This document shows, piece by piece, positions 1 through 7,761 of a stretch of 26,998 nucleotides of DNA. Position 1 is the first letter of the stretch; every line of letters begins with the position of its first letter. A program made the position numbers and the translations under genes. The stretch is from NCBI GenBank assembly GCA_041743425.1, contig JBGTMS010000212.1, positions 1-26,998 on the forward strand, written 5' to 3'. Under the pieces are notes generated by a model. The model was not told the DNA's origin. It ran no database searches and worked only from the letters and a program-made list of their open reading frames with translations. Origin of the DNA: JTS-RE37 sp041743425 (GTDB lineage: Bacteria > Bacteroidota > Bacteroidia > Flavobacteriales > Flavobacteriaceae).

Positions 1-716
1 GGGAAGTTGAGAAGATGTCAAAATCCAAATACAATGTGGTGAGCCCTGATGCCATTTGTAAAGATTTCGGTGCCGATTCGCTGCGGCTGTATGAGATGTT
101 TCTCGGTCCGTTGGAACAATCAAAACCTTGGAATACGGCGGGTATCACCGGAGTGCATTCCTTTCTGAAGAAATTCTGGAGGCTCTATCATTCTGGTCCC
201 GGGGAAACCTTTTATGTGTCAGAAACTTTGACCGACAGCAAGGAGGGAGCCTCCGATGAAAATCGTAAGACCCTTCATAAAACGATTAAAAAAGTAGCGG
301 AGGATATAGGGAATTTCTCATTTAATACCTCGGTTTCCACTTTTATGATCTGCGTTAACGAACTGACCTCACGGAATTGTACGGCACGGGAGATACTGGA
401 ACCCTTACTTATCTTAATTTCTCCCTATGCCCCGCATATTGCAGAAGAATTATGGGAGAAACTGGGTCACAGCCAATCCATTTCTACGGCAGAATTTCCG
501 GATTTTAAACAGGAATTTCTGGAGGAAACCAGCAAGGAGTATCCCATTTCCTTTAATGGAAAACTGCGGTTCACAATGGAATTATCCCTCGATCTTTCCA
601 AAGATGAAATTGAGGAGGCCGTAATGGCGCATGAGAAAACCCGGGAGCAACTTAAAGGTCGCAGCCCGAAAAAGATAATCGTGGTACCCGGAAAAATTGT
701 TAATATCGTCGGTTGA
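1..716 (+). CDS. leuS: Leucyl-tRNA synthetase, C-terminal part (5' end outside window)
   Basis: This is the last 237 codons of a class I aminoacyl-tRNA synthetase that charges tRNA-Leu in the cytoplasm. The frame is open from base 3 to the TGA at 714-716, so the true start lies upstream of the window. The class I catalytic signature KMSKS is read at 12-26, just before the first in-frame ATG of the window, so that ATG is internal and not a start. After it come the conserved stretch with GADSLRLYEMF and LGPLEQSKPW, the helical anticodon-binding domain (ISPYAPHIAEELWEKLG) and a short C-terminal domain ending in KIIVVPGKIVNIV. These are hallmarks of bacterial LeuRS, rather than ValRS or IleRS. 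The next gene starts 78 bp later. Confidence 0.95.
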   Translation, partial: EVEKMSKSKYNVVSPDAICKDFGADSLRLYEMFLGPLEQSKPWNTAGITGVHSFLKKFWRLYHSGPGETFYVSETLTDSKEGASDENRKTLHKTIKKVAEDIGNFSFNTSVSTFMICVNELTSRNCTAREILEPLLILISPYAPHIAEELWEKLGHSQSISTAEFPDFKQEFLEETSKEYPISFNGKLRFTMELSLDLSKDEIEEAVMAHEKTREQLKGRSPKKIIVVPGKIVNIVG

Positions 717-794
717 CCTACTATCTGTACACAGCTGATTTTACCGCTGATCAAAGACTGCCAAACGTATTAAAACAGTATATTATAGATCATC

Positions 795-1049
795 ATGGAA
801 TCAATTGAAATACTTGGGCTCGTAGCCGGCATCTTGACCACATCTGCATTTGTGCCTCAGGTTTATAAAAGCTGGATAGAAAAATCTACCAGAGATATCT
901 CTGTCATCATGTATCTCGTAATCGTTGCCGGAACAGTGCTTTGGTTTATCTATGGGCTCTACCATGAAAGCCTGGCTATCATTCTTGCCAATGGGGTAAC
1001 CGCTATTCTTGCAGCCACTATGGTTGTTCTGAAGTTGATGTATAAATAA
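795..1049 (+). CDS. SemiSWEET-family small sugar transporter (PQ-loop)
   Basis: An 84-residue membrane protein with three predicted transmembrane helices (about residues 5-25, 36-56 and 61-81) and the PQ-loop motif FVPQ at 19-22 in the first helix. This size and the single triple-helix bundle are typical of bacterial SemiSWEETs, which work as dimers in the inner membrane and move sugars such as sucrose or glucose down their gradient. The substrate cannot be read from the sequence. It follows leuS on the same strand after 78 bp and may be co-transcribed with it or have its own promoter; I saw no convincing promoter. A G/C-rich hairpin lies just downstream (1066-1082). Confidence 0.88.
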   Translation: MESIEILGLVAGILTTSAFVPQVYKSWIEKSTRDISVIMYLVIVAGTVLWFIYGLYHESLAIILANGVTAILAATMVVLKLMYK

Positions 1050-1065
1050 TAATTCCGACAACCCC

Positions 1066-1082
1066 CCCCCAATAGAAGGGGG
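1066..1082 (+). terminator. Possible C5/G5 hairpin after the SemiSWEET gene
   Basis: A run of nine C (1062-1070) is followed by AATAGAA and five G (1078-1082), giving a five-pair C/G stem with a seven-base loop, 16 bp after the stop codon at 1049. No U-run follows it directly, so it is at best an imperfect intrinsic terminator. It could equally be a chance homopolymer. Confidence 0.3.
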
Positions 1083-1158
1083 TCACTTCCGAAATATTAC
1101 TTATTTTCCTACCTTACCCCCTGTATTTAGACGATTATATTTCTTTTAATGTTATTTA

Positions 1159-1187
1159 AATTGCAACTTTGGCAATTCAAACGAATT
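1159..1187. promoter_or_regulatory. Overlapping inverted repeats upstream of alanine dehydrogenase
   Basis: Two inverted repeats share bases in the leader. AATTGC (1159-1164) pairs with GCAATT (1172-1177) across seven bases. AATTC (1174-1178) pairs with GAATT (1183-1187) across four. The block ends 10 bp before the ATG at 1198. It could be an operator, for instance for an Lrp/AldR-type regulator, or a leader switch. This is inference only. Confidence 0.3.
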
Positions 1188-1197
1188 GATAGGAAAG

Positions 1198-2301
1198 ATG
1201 ACAGTAGGTGTACCCAGGGAAATAAAAAATAATGAGAGCCGGGTGGGCATGACACCGGCCGGTGTATTTGAACTTCTAAAACATGGTCATAACGTATATG
1301 TGCAATCCGGGGCAGGGGAAGGTAGTGGGTTTTTAGACGCGGATTACCAGAATGCCGGAGCGGTAATACTCGATTCGATGGCAGATATTTACAGTATAAG
1401 TGAATTAATTGTGAAGATCAAAGAGCCCATTGAAGCGGAATTTGAGCTTGTACGGGAAGGCCAGATTTTATTTACCTATTTTCATTTTGCATCAAGTGAA
1501 GTATTGACAAAAGCCATGATCAGAAGCAGATCGGTTTGTATCGCCTATGAAACAGTGGAGGATGATGAAGGAACCCTTCCGCTGCTAACTCCTATGTCCG
1601 AAGTGGCCGGAAGGATGGCCATCCAGCAGGGAACCAAGTATCTGGAAAAGCCTGTAAAAGGTCGCGGAGTGTTGCTGGGTGGTGTCCCCGGGGTGCCTCC
1701 TGGAAGGGTTCTGGTGCTTGGGGCAGGGGTCGTGGGCATTCAGGCTGCTAAAATGGCAGCAGGTCTTGGGGCTCATGTGACTATCCTCGATATAAATATG
1801 AAACGCCTCCGTTATGTTAATGATGTGATGCCCAGCCATGTAGTGACGGAATTTTCCAATGAATACAACATTCGAAAGCATATTAAAACACACGATCTGA
1901 TAGTTGGCGGTGTTCTGGTAAAAGGAGCCAAGGCGCCTTATCTGATTACCCGTGATATGCTGAAGGACATGCGCCCAGGCACGGTCATTGTGGATGTGGC
2001 GGTCGATCAGGGAGGTTGTGTTGAAACCACTCGTCCCACCACTCATGAGGATCCGGTGTATATTATTGATGACGTAGTGCATTATTCCGTAGCTAATATG
2101 CCCGGGGCAGTTCCATATACCTCTACAGTAGCACTAACCAATGTAACCCTTCCCTATGTTCTGAAACTGGCCAACCTTGGATGGCAGGGAGCATGTGAAT
2201 CGGACAATTCACTTAGAAAGGGAATGAATATTGTTCATGGGGAGGTAGTCTATAAGGAGATCATTGAGGCATTTCAATGGGATCCTGAAGTGATGGCTTA
2301 G
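1198..2301 (+). CDS. ald: Alanine dehydrogenase
   Basis: NAD-dependent enzyme that reversibly deaminates L-alanine to pyruvate and ammonia in the cytoplasm, linking amino-acid use to central carbon. I use the ATG at 1198 rather than the in-frame TTG at 1186. With this start the 367-residue product carries the family's catalytic residues at their standard numbers: Arg15, Lys75, His96 and Asp270. The N-terminal motif MTVGVPREIKNNESRV, the NAD-binding GAGVVG at 175-180 and the VDVAVDQGG segment around 265-273 are all intact. Lys75 and His96 distinguish it from the related transhydrogenase alpha subunit, and the length fits Ald. The gene appears monocistronic. Inverted repeats in its leader (1159-1187) are a candidate control site. 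Confidence 0.95.
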   Translation: MTVGVPREIKNNESRVGMTPAGVFELLKHGHNVYVQSGAGEGSGFLDADYQNAGAVILDSMADIYSISELIVKIKEPIEAEFELVREGQILFTYFHFASSEVLTKAMIRSRSVCIAYETVEDDEGTLPLLTPMSEVAGRMAIQQGTKYLEKPVKGRGVLLGGVPGVPPGRVLVLGAGVVGIQAAKMAAGLGAHVTILDINMKRLRYVNDVMPSHVVTEFSNEYNIRKHIKTHDLIVGGVLVKGAKAPYLITRDMLKDMRPGTVIVDVAVDQGGCVETTRPTTHEDPVYIIDDVVHYSVANMPGAVPYTSTVALTNVTLPYVLKLANLGWQGACESDNSLRKGMNIVHGEVVYKEIIEAFQWDPEVMA

Positions 2302-2412
2302 TACATTTTGTCAGGTTCGTATTTCTTCGCCGTGCTGTCTAATGTCATTTACTACTTTGGCCAAGTATTTGCTATATTAATCGTAATTTTATAATAGTTA
2401 AAAGATAAAATT

Positions 2413-3108
2413 ATGATGGGATATTATATAATGATCGGAGCGATCGCGCTGATCAGCTGGCTGGTTAGCAATAAACTAAAATCCAAATTCCGCCATTATT
2501 CCAAAGTGCATCTCCGCAACGGCATGAGCGGTGCGGAAATTGCGGAAAAAATGCTGGCGGATAATGGTATCCGCGATGTCAAAGTGGTTTCTGTGGCAGG
2601 GATGCTCACAGATCATTACGATCCCCGGAGCAAAACCGTGAATCTCAGCGAAGGCGTCTACAGCCAGCGTAACGCAGCGGCAGCCGCAGTAGCCGCCCAT
2701 GAATGCGGCCATGCCGTGCAACATGCGCAAGCCTATGAATGGCTGACCATGCGTTCCAAATTGGTGCCGGTGGTAAGTGTAACCTCAGGAATGTCTATGT
2801 GGGTGGTGTTTGGAGGCCTCATGCTGGGGGCTGCCGCAGGGATAGGTCTGGGTTTTTATATAGCGGTGGCAGGCCTGGTGATGATGGGACTGGCAACATT
2901 GTTTAGTTTTATCACACTCCCTGTAGAATATGATGCCAGTAATCGTGCCCTCGCCTGGTTACAGAACAAAAATATGGTCAGCCCGGAAGAATACAAGGGC
3001 TCCGAAGATGCTTTAAAATGGGCAGCACGTACCTATTTGGTTGCAGCGATTGGCTCTCTGGCTACCCTGTTCTACTTTGCGTTACAGGTTTTCGGCAGCA
3101 GGGATTGA
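2413..3108 (+). CDS. Membrane-bound zinc metallopeptidase, YugP type (Zn_peptidase_2)
   Basis: A 231-residue membrane protease-like protein. The zinc-binding HExxH motif is HECGH at residues 96-100, and a conserved acidic residue in VEYDASNRA (Glu172) is the likely third ligand. A hydrophobic segment at 3-19 anchors the N-terminus, and further membrane segments lie at about 120-140, 145-168 and 205-225. The architecture and length match the YugP/DUF2268-like neutral zinc peptidase family found in many bacteria. Its substrate is not established, and a role in membrane-protein quality control is only a guess. Two consecutive ATG codons (2413 and 2416) could serve as the start; the first is used here. 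It stands alone, with 111 bp after ald. Confidence 0.87.
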   Translation: MMGYYIMIGAIALISWLVSNKLKSKFRHYSKVHLRNGMSGAEIAEKMLADNGIRDVKVVSVAGMLTDHYDPRSKTVNLSEGVYSQRNAAAAAVAAHECGHAVQHAQAYEWLTMRSKLVPVVSVTSGMSMWVVFGGLMLGAAAGIGLGFYIAVAGLVMMGLATLFSFITLPVEYDASNRALAWLQNKNMVSPEEYKGSEDALKWAARTYLVAAIGSLATLFYFALQVFGSRD

Positions 3109-3209
3109 TCGGAACTAACAGAGGTATATCCTGTCTGTTTGGATAATGATTTTACCGAAGCATAACGGTATAAAACCTTTAATGCGGCAGAATTGCAGTC
3201 AATACTGTG

Positions 3210-3639
3210 ATGGTGGAAACGAAAGGGCGGATAAAGCTCGCAGATGTATTAAACCTTCAGCTGTTGCGGAAAGCCTTTATAGGCCTCTTTCATCATCCGG
3301 TAAATGACAACCTGATCAGGGAGTTCCCCGAAGAACCAAGGCACCCATGGCGCTTACAATATTAAAGGAGGAACTGGTGGGAATGACATCCGGATTCCAT
3401 TACGTGCATCCGGATAAGGTGGGTCAGCTGTTTATTAATGAAGTTTCAGTACTGGAGGATTTCCGGAACATGACCATAGCACGGGCATTGGTATCGTTTC
3501 TTATCAGACATGGGAAAAGTTGGGTTGCTGTGAAGCATTAGTGCTGACTGAGAATCAGAATGAATCGGCCATAAGGCCCTATGAAGCGTCAGGGGGTTTC
3601 CGCGATTCGAATTTGATCGTGATGATCAGTTTCAGATGA
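3210..3639 (+). pseudogene. Degraded GNAT-family N-acetyltransferase (AAC(3)-I-like)
   Basis: Coding similarity runs through all three forward frames. Frame 1 begins at an ATG at 3210 and reads RIKLADVLNLQLLRKAF and then LFHHPVNDN, resembling the N-terminus of AAC(3)-I-type acetyltransferases, before a TAA at 3363-3365. Frame 2 (from about 3347) reads LKEELVGMTSGFHYVHP, then GQLFINEVSVLEDFRN and MTIARALVSFL, the beta4-beta5 core and acetyl-CoA loop of GNAT enzymes, and ends at 3541. Frame 3 picks up near 3500 and continues LGCCEALVLTENQNESAIRPYEASGGF to the TGA at 3637-3639. The three pieces in order make one GNAT fold, with some residues apparently missing at the first junction, so at least two frame changes are needed. 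The expected glycine in the acetyl-CoA loop is also replaced (MTIARALV). An original substrate cannot be inferred. A sequencing or assembly error is less likely but not excluded. Confidence 0.72.
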
Positions 3640-3650
3640 TTCCATTACGT
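3393..3650 (+). repeat. 13-bp direct repeat in and after the GNAT pseudogene
   Basis: GATTCCATTACGT occurs at 3393-3405, inside the pseudogene, and again at 3638-3650, overlapping its end. The copies are 245 bp apart on the same strand. It may mark a slippage or rearrangement during decay, or be chance. Confidence 0.5.
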
Positions 3651-3696
3651 ATAACCAATTGCTCCCGGGATTACACTTGAGTACATTGTGGTCTTT

Positions 3697-4167
3697 TCAG
3701 ATGCTGATTTGCCGGTCAATCTGCTGGTTCAGGGAGATAAAGGTTTCTGTTCGGGAAACACCGTCTATTTGCTGAATTTTCTTATTCAGGACATGCATCA
3801 GGTGCTCATTGTCCCTGCAGAGTACTTTGATGAGTATGGACCAGTTCCCTGTGGTATAATGACATTCAAGTACTTCGGGAATTGTTTCCAGTTCCTTTAC
3901 TGCTTTGGGATTGCTCATCGCTTTGTCCAGAAAAATTCCTATATATGCCATCGTTGTATATCCCAGTTTTTTAGGATTGATAACGAATTTTGAGCCGGCA
4001 ATCAGTCCGGATTTTTCGAGCTTTCGTAACCTTTGATGAATTGCAGCGCCTGAAATTCCAATATTGCGGGCTATTTCCAGAATGGGTTTGCGTGCATCCT
4101 GCATAAGAAATCGAAGGATCTTTTTATCGATCCCATCCATGGTTATCTGGCCTTCTGAAGACTTCAT
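3697..4167 (-). CDS. Lrp/AsnC-family transcriptional regulator
   Basis: A DNA-binding feast/famine regulator of about 156 residues. The N-terminal helix-turn-helix reads IDKKILRFLMQDARKPILEIARNIG and ISGAAIHQRLRKLEKSGLI; the C-terminal RAM (ligand-binding) domain contains TTMAYIGIFLDKA and VLECHYTTGNWSILIKVL. Such proteins form octameric discs and sense amino acids. The open frame extends back to 4200, but I place the start at the ATG at 4167; the ATG at 4140 is also possible, since the conserved domain begins right after it. It lies 44 bp downstream of the saccharopine-dehydrogenase-like gene on the same strand, so it probably shares its transcript and may autoregulate that unit. Ligand unknown; lysine- or saccharopine-related amino acids are a reasonable guess from context. 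Confidence 0.9.
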   Translation of the reverse strand: MKSSEGQITMDGIDKKILRFLMQDARKPILEIARNIGISGAAIHQRLRKLEKSGLIAGSKFVINPKKLGYTTMAYIGIFLDKAMSNPKAVKELETIPEVLECHYTTGNWSILIKVLCRDNEHLMHVLNKKIQQIDGVSRTETFISLNQQIDRQISI

Positions 4168-4211
4168 GCTAGCTTTTATTAGGAGAGATAAAGATACCAC
4201 AAATGATCAGA

Positions 4212-5585
4212 TCAACCGGCCACCGAATCTGGGTTATAGCCAAGGTAAGGAACTTCATATTCCCGGAATTGTACCCCGTAGGTTTCCAGTTCTGCTAGAA
4301 TAGGGGTATAAATTTCACTGCTGGTAGGAATTTGCACCCCAGTGGTTGTGATCTTATTATTGAGCATCAGCAAGGTTGCCATGGCGACCGGCAGCCCTAC
4401 GGTCCTGGCCATCGCTGTATGGGTTCTGTTTTCTCCAAGAACCACCATATTGGCATCAAGTTGCCGTTTCTTACCCTGCAGCTCATAACCAAATTTGTGA
4501 TACATCACAATCATGTCTTTGTCGTTATCAGACAGTGACCAGCTATCCTCAAGTATATATTGAAGGATCCTGGCCGGAGTTGCTTTTTTCAGCGGTATCA
4601 ACTTGCGGGTGTCGAATAATTGCAATTCCAGCAATTTATACCACATGATATCGTCCTGATCTATTTTGAGGTAGTGCCGTAATTTAAGCTCCACCGTATC
4701 CGTCGGGGAATAGGGCAGAAAGAGATTCGTAAATGCCCTGTATGACATGCCTTCTGAATCTTCAATAACATAACTATCATCGGTCATGCCCAATTGGACA
4801 AACATATTCCACGCCTTGGAAAAACCTACCCTTCTCATCGTTCCCCTGTAAAGTGTCAACACGTCCTGCAGCCCGTAGGCCTCCCGGTATTTCAGGGAAT
4901 CGCGATTGGCATAGGCTTCAAAGGTGCCATAACCGGCAATGTTCATGAATTCTGTCCTTCTGAACAATCGGTGATATGGTATATATTTATAGGTTCCCTC
5001 CTGAATGAATTTGGCAGTGCCACCCTGTCCTGCAACTACGACATTTCTGGGATTCCAGGTAAATTTGTAGTTCCACAGGTTGGAATCGCTCTCAGGGGCA
5101 ATCAACCCACCCGTGAATGACTCAAAAAGCAGCATTTTTCCTCCTTCTGATCGGATTTTCTCAATAATCTTCATGGCGCTCATGTGATCAATTCCGGGAT
5201 CCAGACCGATCTCATTCATGAATATCAATCCTTTATTCCTGACCTCGTGATCCATGGCCCGGATTTCATCACTGACATAGGAAGCTGTTATTAGGTTTTT
5301 CCCAAAGGTGATACAGTCCCCTGCGATCATCCCATGCATTTGGGCGGGCAACATAGACACCACGATATCTGCTTCCTTCACTGCCATTTTTCTTGCTGGG
5401 TCATCAAAGACATCCAGGGTGGTGGTTGTGCAGCAGGGATGGGATTTTATCGTGTCGGAAAAGTTTTCGGGATTCAGGTCGGCAAGGTGTACATGTAATG
5501 ATTCCTCAGATGATTTTTCAAGGAAATAATCCAATAAATAGGAGGTTGATTTTCCGGCTCCCACTACGAGAATTCTTCTGGACAT
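4212..5585 (-). CDS. Saccharopine dehydrogenase-like oxidoreductase
   Basis: A 457-residue protein with an N-terminal Rossmann fold (ILVVGAGKSTSYLLDYFLE, glycine-rich loop at residues 9-14) and a central/C-terminal saccharopine-dehydrogenase domain including MNEIGLDPGIDHMSAMKIIEKI and the TARTVGLPVAMATLLMLN-like segment near the end. Family members interconvert saccharopine with glutamate and aminoadipate semialdehyde, or act on related carboxy-amines. No lysine-ketoglutarate reductase domain is fused here and no other lysine-degradation gene is visible, so the actual reaction is uncertain. The ATG at 5585 directly abuts a 29-bp inverted repeat (5586-5614). The Lrp/AsnC regulator follows 44 bp downstream, and DUF423 is divergent. 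I recall this trio as recurrent in flavobacteria. Confidence 0.88.
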   Translation of the reverse strand: MSRRILVVGAGKSTSYLLDYFLEKSSEESLHVHLADLNPENFSDTIKSHPCCTTTTLDVFDDPARKMAVKEADIVVSMLPAQMHGMIAGDCITFGKNLITASYVSDEIRAMDHEVRNKGLIFMNEIGLDPGIDHMSAMKIIEKIRSEGGKMLLFESFTGGLIAPESDSNLWNYKFTWNPRNVVVAGQGGTAKFIQEGTYKYIPYHRLFRRTEFMNIAGYGTFEAYANRDSLKYREAYGLQDVLTLYRGTMRRVGFSKAWNMFVQLGMTDDSYVIEDSEGMSYRAFTNLFLPYSPTDTVELKLRHYLKIDQDDIMWYKLLELQLFDTRKLIPLKKATPARILQYILEDSWSLSDNDKDMIVMYHKFGYELQGKKRQLDANMVVLGENRTHTAMARTVGLPVAMATLLMLNNKITTTGVQIPTSSEIYTPILAELETYGVQFREYEVPYLGYNPDSVAG

Positions 5586-5614
5586 CCAGCGTTGGTTTTT
5601 TAAAATAACGCTGG
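5586..5614. promoter_or_regulatory. 29-bp perfect inverted repeat abutting the start codon of the saccharopine-dehydrogenase-like gene
   Basis: CCAGCGTT (5586-5593) and AACGCTGG (5607-5614) are perfect 8-bp arms around a 13-bp A/T-rich centre. The repeat begins at the base next to the minus-strand ATG (5583-5585). It can be an operator (a palindrome with an A/T centre would suit an Lrp-type or other dimeric regulator) or an RNA hairpin that hides the ribosome entry site. A minus-strand TACCTTAG (one mismatch to TAnnTTTG) lies immediately upstream, so the repeat would sit in or next to the transcript start. Confidence 0.45.
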
Positions 5615-5662
5615 CTAAGGTATCAAATTGTTACATTTACAAAAAATGGAGGAGTTTAAGTT

Positions 5663-6049
5663 ATGAACAAAACAATTGGGTGTGCCGCTGTATTCTTTGG
5701 ACTGCTGGCCGTTGTTTTCGGGGCTTTTGGGGCTCACATCCTAAAGGAGTATTTAACCAACGAAAACCTTCAAATATTTGAAACCGGGGTGAGATACCAG
5801 ATGTATCATTCACTCCTGCTGTTATGTCTCGCAACCACATCCATAGTGGAGACAGCCCGGAAGAACTGGATATTTTACCTGATCAGCGGGGGCATACTCT
5901 GTTTTTCATTTTCCCTCTACCTAATTGCCACCGTGTCTTTAACCGGTCTGGACAGCAGTCTTTTTGGTCCGATCACTCCTCTTGGCGGTATTTTACTTAT
6001 TGCAGGGTGGGCACTTTTGGGTTACCGATTTTTTAGGTATTTGAACTAA
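5663..6049 (+). CDS. DUF423 family inner-membrane protein (YgdD-like)
   Basis: A 128-residue, four-helix membrane protein with all family signatures: FGAFGAHILKEYL near residues 20-34, FETGVRYQMYHSLLL at 41-55 and GPITPLGGILLIAGW near 105-119. The family is widespread but its function is not known. The ATG at 5663 gives the full-length protein, and a TACATTTA (one mismatch to TAnnTTTG) about 30 bp upstream could be its promoter. It is divergent from the saccharopine-dehydrogenase-like gene with 77 bp between them, and a 67-bp gap separates it from pckA. Confidence 0.92.
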   Translation: MNKTIGCAAVFFGLLAVVFGAFGAHILKEYLTNENLQIFETGVRYQMYHSLLLLCLATTSIVETARKNWIFYLISGGILCFSFSLYLIATVSLTGLDSSLFGPITPLGGILLIAGWALLGYRFFRYLN

Positions 6050-6087
6050 TCCGTAAGATAAAGAGGCCCGATGGGTCGTATTTTATG

Positions 6088-6095
6088 TAGTTTTG
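6088..6095 (+). promoter_or_regulatory. TAnnTTTG -7 element upstream of pckA
   Basis: TAGTTTTG matches the Bacteroidota housekeeping -7 element exactly, 21 bp before the ATG at 6117. No clear TTTG is seen at the usual -33 spacing. Transcription would begin near 6102, which also argues against the TTG at 6093 being the start codon. Confidence 0.5.
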
Positions 6096-6116
6096 CAGAA
6101 ACAAATTCTGTTTACT

Positions 6117-7733
6117 ATGACGACATACGATCCCATTACGAAATCGATTTCGCTACTGGAATATGGACTTAAGAATGAGCAAATACATTACCAGTTATCT
6201 CCTGAAGAGCTTCATGATATAAGCGTCGCGAGAGGGATGGGAAGGACGGCCGACTCAGGCTCCCTTGTTATTCATACCGGAGAATTCACCGGCAGGTCAC
6301 CACAGGACAGGTTTATCGTAAAAGATACCATTACAGAGGAGAAGATCTGGTGGGGTCCCGTGAACATACCCTTTGAAAGTACAAAATTCAGTGCCTTATA
6401 TGACAGGGTGATAGCCTATCTCAATACTAAGGAGCTGTACGTTCGGGATTGCTACGCTTGTGCGGATAAGGCGTACAGAGTACCCATAAGGGTCATTAAT
6501 GAGTACCCCTGGTCCAATATGTTTGCTTATAACATGTTTCTCCGGCCAACGATGGAGGAATTGGAGCAACTGGATCCCGAATGGACGGTGATTAATGCTC
6601 CGGGCTTCAAGGCTGACCCTGCCAGGGACGGCACGCGTCAATCTAATTTCGCCATCCTTGACTTCACAAGGAAAATAGCCCTGATTGGCGGCACCGGTTA
6701 CACCGGGGAAATAAAGAAAGGCATTTTTTCAGCCCTCAATTTTTTATTGCCGGTATACAGGGACACCTTGCCTATGCACTGCTCTGCCAATGTAGGGACC
6801 AATGGGGACACAGCTATTTTCTTTGGCCTTTCCGGGACCGGGAAAACTACCTTGTCAACTGATCCCTACCGGAGGCTGATAGGCGATGACGAACACGGAT
6901 GGACAAAAGAGGATACGGTTTTCAACTATGAGGGAGGCTGTTATGCCAAGGTCATCGACTTATCCGAAGAAAACGAACCCGAAATTTACCGGGCGATCAG
7001 AAAAGGGGCCATACTGGAAAATGTAGTAATGAACGACGCCGGTATTGTCGATTTTAATAATACTTCCATCACAGAAAATACCCGTGTAAGTTATCCCCTG
7101 GACCATATTGAGAATATTCTAAGACCCTCGGTGGGACGACATCCTGAAAACATTTTCTTCCTCACGGCAGATGCCTTTGGCGTCCTGCCTCCAATTTCCA
7201 AATTAACCCCAAGTCAGGCCGCTTATCATTTCATTTCCGGCTATACCGCAAAGGTGGCGGGTACAGAGGCCGGTATTAAAGAGCCGGTTCCATCCTTTTC
7301 AGCCTGCTTCGGAGCCCCATTTATGCCCTTGCATCCTGCGGCTTACGCCGAAATGCTCAGTCGAAAAATGAAAGATTCAGGGGTGAATGTCTGGCTTGTA
7401 AATACGGGTTGGACGGGTGGTCCATATGGGGTGGGTACCCGAATGAAGCTTAAGTATACCAGGGCGATGATCCATGCGGCACTCAATGGCGATCTTGGAT
7501 TGTATTCCTATGATAAATACCATATTCATTCTGTTTTCGGGGTAGCGCAGCCCAGAGAATGCCCTGGCGTACCCACCAGTGTTTTAAGTCCGCGCGCTAC
7601 CTGGAATAATGATGATGCCTATTATACAACCGCTTTTAAGTTAACGAATGCCTTCCGTGAAAATTTCAGGAAGTTTGAGGCTTTTGCCAATGAGGAGATC
7701 AGAAGAGGTGGTCCGCAGCGCTACGCTTTCTAA
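6117..7733 (+). CDS. pckA: Phosphoenolpyruvate carboxykinase (ATP)
   Basis: Converts oxaloacetate plus ATP to phosphoenolpyruvate and CO2, the first committed step of gluconeogenesis in the cytoplasm (or the reverse during fermentation). The ATG at 6117 gives 538 residues, close to the 540 of the E. coli enzyme; an upstream in-frame TTG (6093) overlaps a promoter element and is not used. Visible motifs are the substrate-binding arginine in GEFTGRSPQDRF (Arg60), the metal-binding lysine/histidine region ending in MHCSANVG (His221), the P-loop GLSGTGKTTLS (237-247) and the metal-binding GDDEHGW (256-262). These identify the ATP-type, not GTP-type, enzyme. It faces hemD with 28 bp between the stops. 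Confidence 0.97.
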   Translation: MTTYDPITKSISLLEYGLKNEQIHYQLSPEELHDISVARGMGRTADSGSLVIHTGEFTGRSPQDRFIVKDTITEEKIWWGPVNIPFESTKFSALYDRVIAYLNTKELYVRDCYACADKAYRVPIRVINEYPWSNMFAYNMFLRPTMEELEQLDPEWTVINAPGFKADPARDGTRQSNFAILDFTRKIALIGGTGYTGEIKKGIFSALNFLLPVYRDTLPMHCSANVGTNGDTAIFFGLSGTGKTTLSTDPYRRLIGDDEHGWTKEDTVFNYEGGCYAKVIDLSEENEPEIYRAIRKGAILENVVMNDAGIVDFNNTSITENTRVSYPLDHIENILRPSVGRHPENIFFLTADAFGVLPPISKLTPSQAAYHFISGYTAKVAGTEAGIKEPVPSFSACFGAPFMPLHPAAYAEMLSRKMKDSGVNVWLVNTGWTGGPYGVGTRMKLKYTRAMIHAALNGDLGLYSYDKYHIHSVFGVAQPRECPGVPTSVLSPRATWNNDDAYYTTAFKLTNAFRENFRKFEAFANEEIRRGGPQRYAF

Positions 7734-7761
7734 TGACTGGGGGATAATAGAACTGTTCCTT

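Noticed and set aside
1062..1070. Run of nine C as a phase-variable tract
   Set aside because: It lies between genes downstream of a stop and is not in a start region or coding frame, so slippage would not switch a gene.
1186..1197. TTG start of alanine dehydrogenase four codons upstream
   Set aside because: With the ATG at 1198 the catalytic residues fall at the standard family numbers, and the extra four residues are not conserved.
1585..2082. 165-codon minus-strand open frame inside alanine dehydrogenase
   Set aside because: It lies fully within ald, whose catalytic residues are all intact in the other strand, and its translation shows no recognisable domain.
3109..3209. Possible small RNA or tRNA between the zinc peptidase and the pseudogene
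   Set aside because: No cloverleaf, strong hairpin or promoter-terminator pair could be seen.
3688..3993. 101-codon plus-strand open frame opposite the Lrp-type gene
   Set aside because: Antisense shadow; the minus strand encodes a textbook Lrp/AsnC protein.
4212..5585. Assigning the saccharopine-dehydrogenase-like protein to the lysine pathway outright
   Set aside because: No lysine-ketoglutarate reductase domain or other lysine-degradation gene is visible, so only the family is called.
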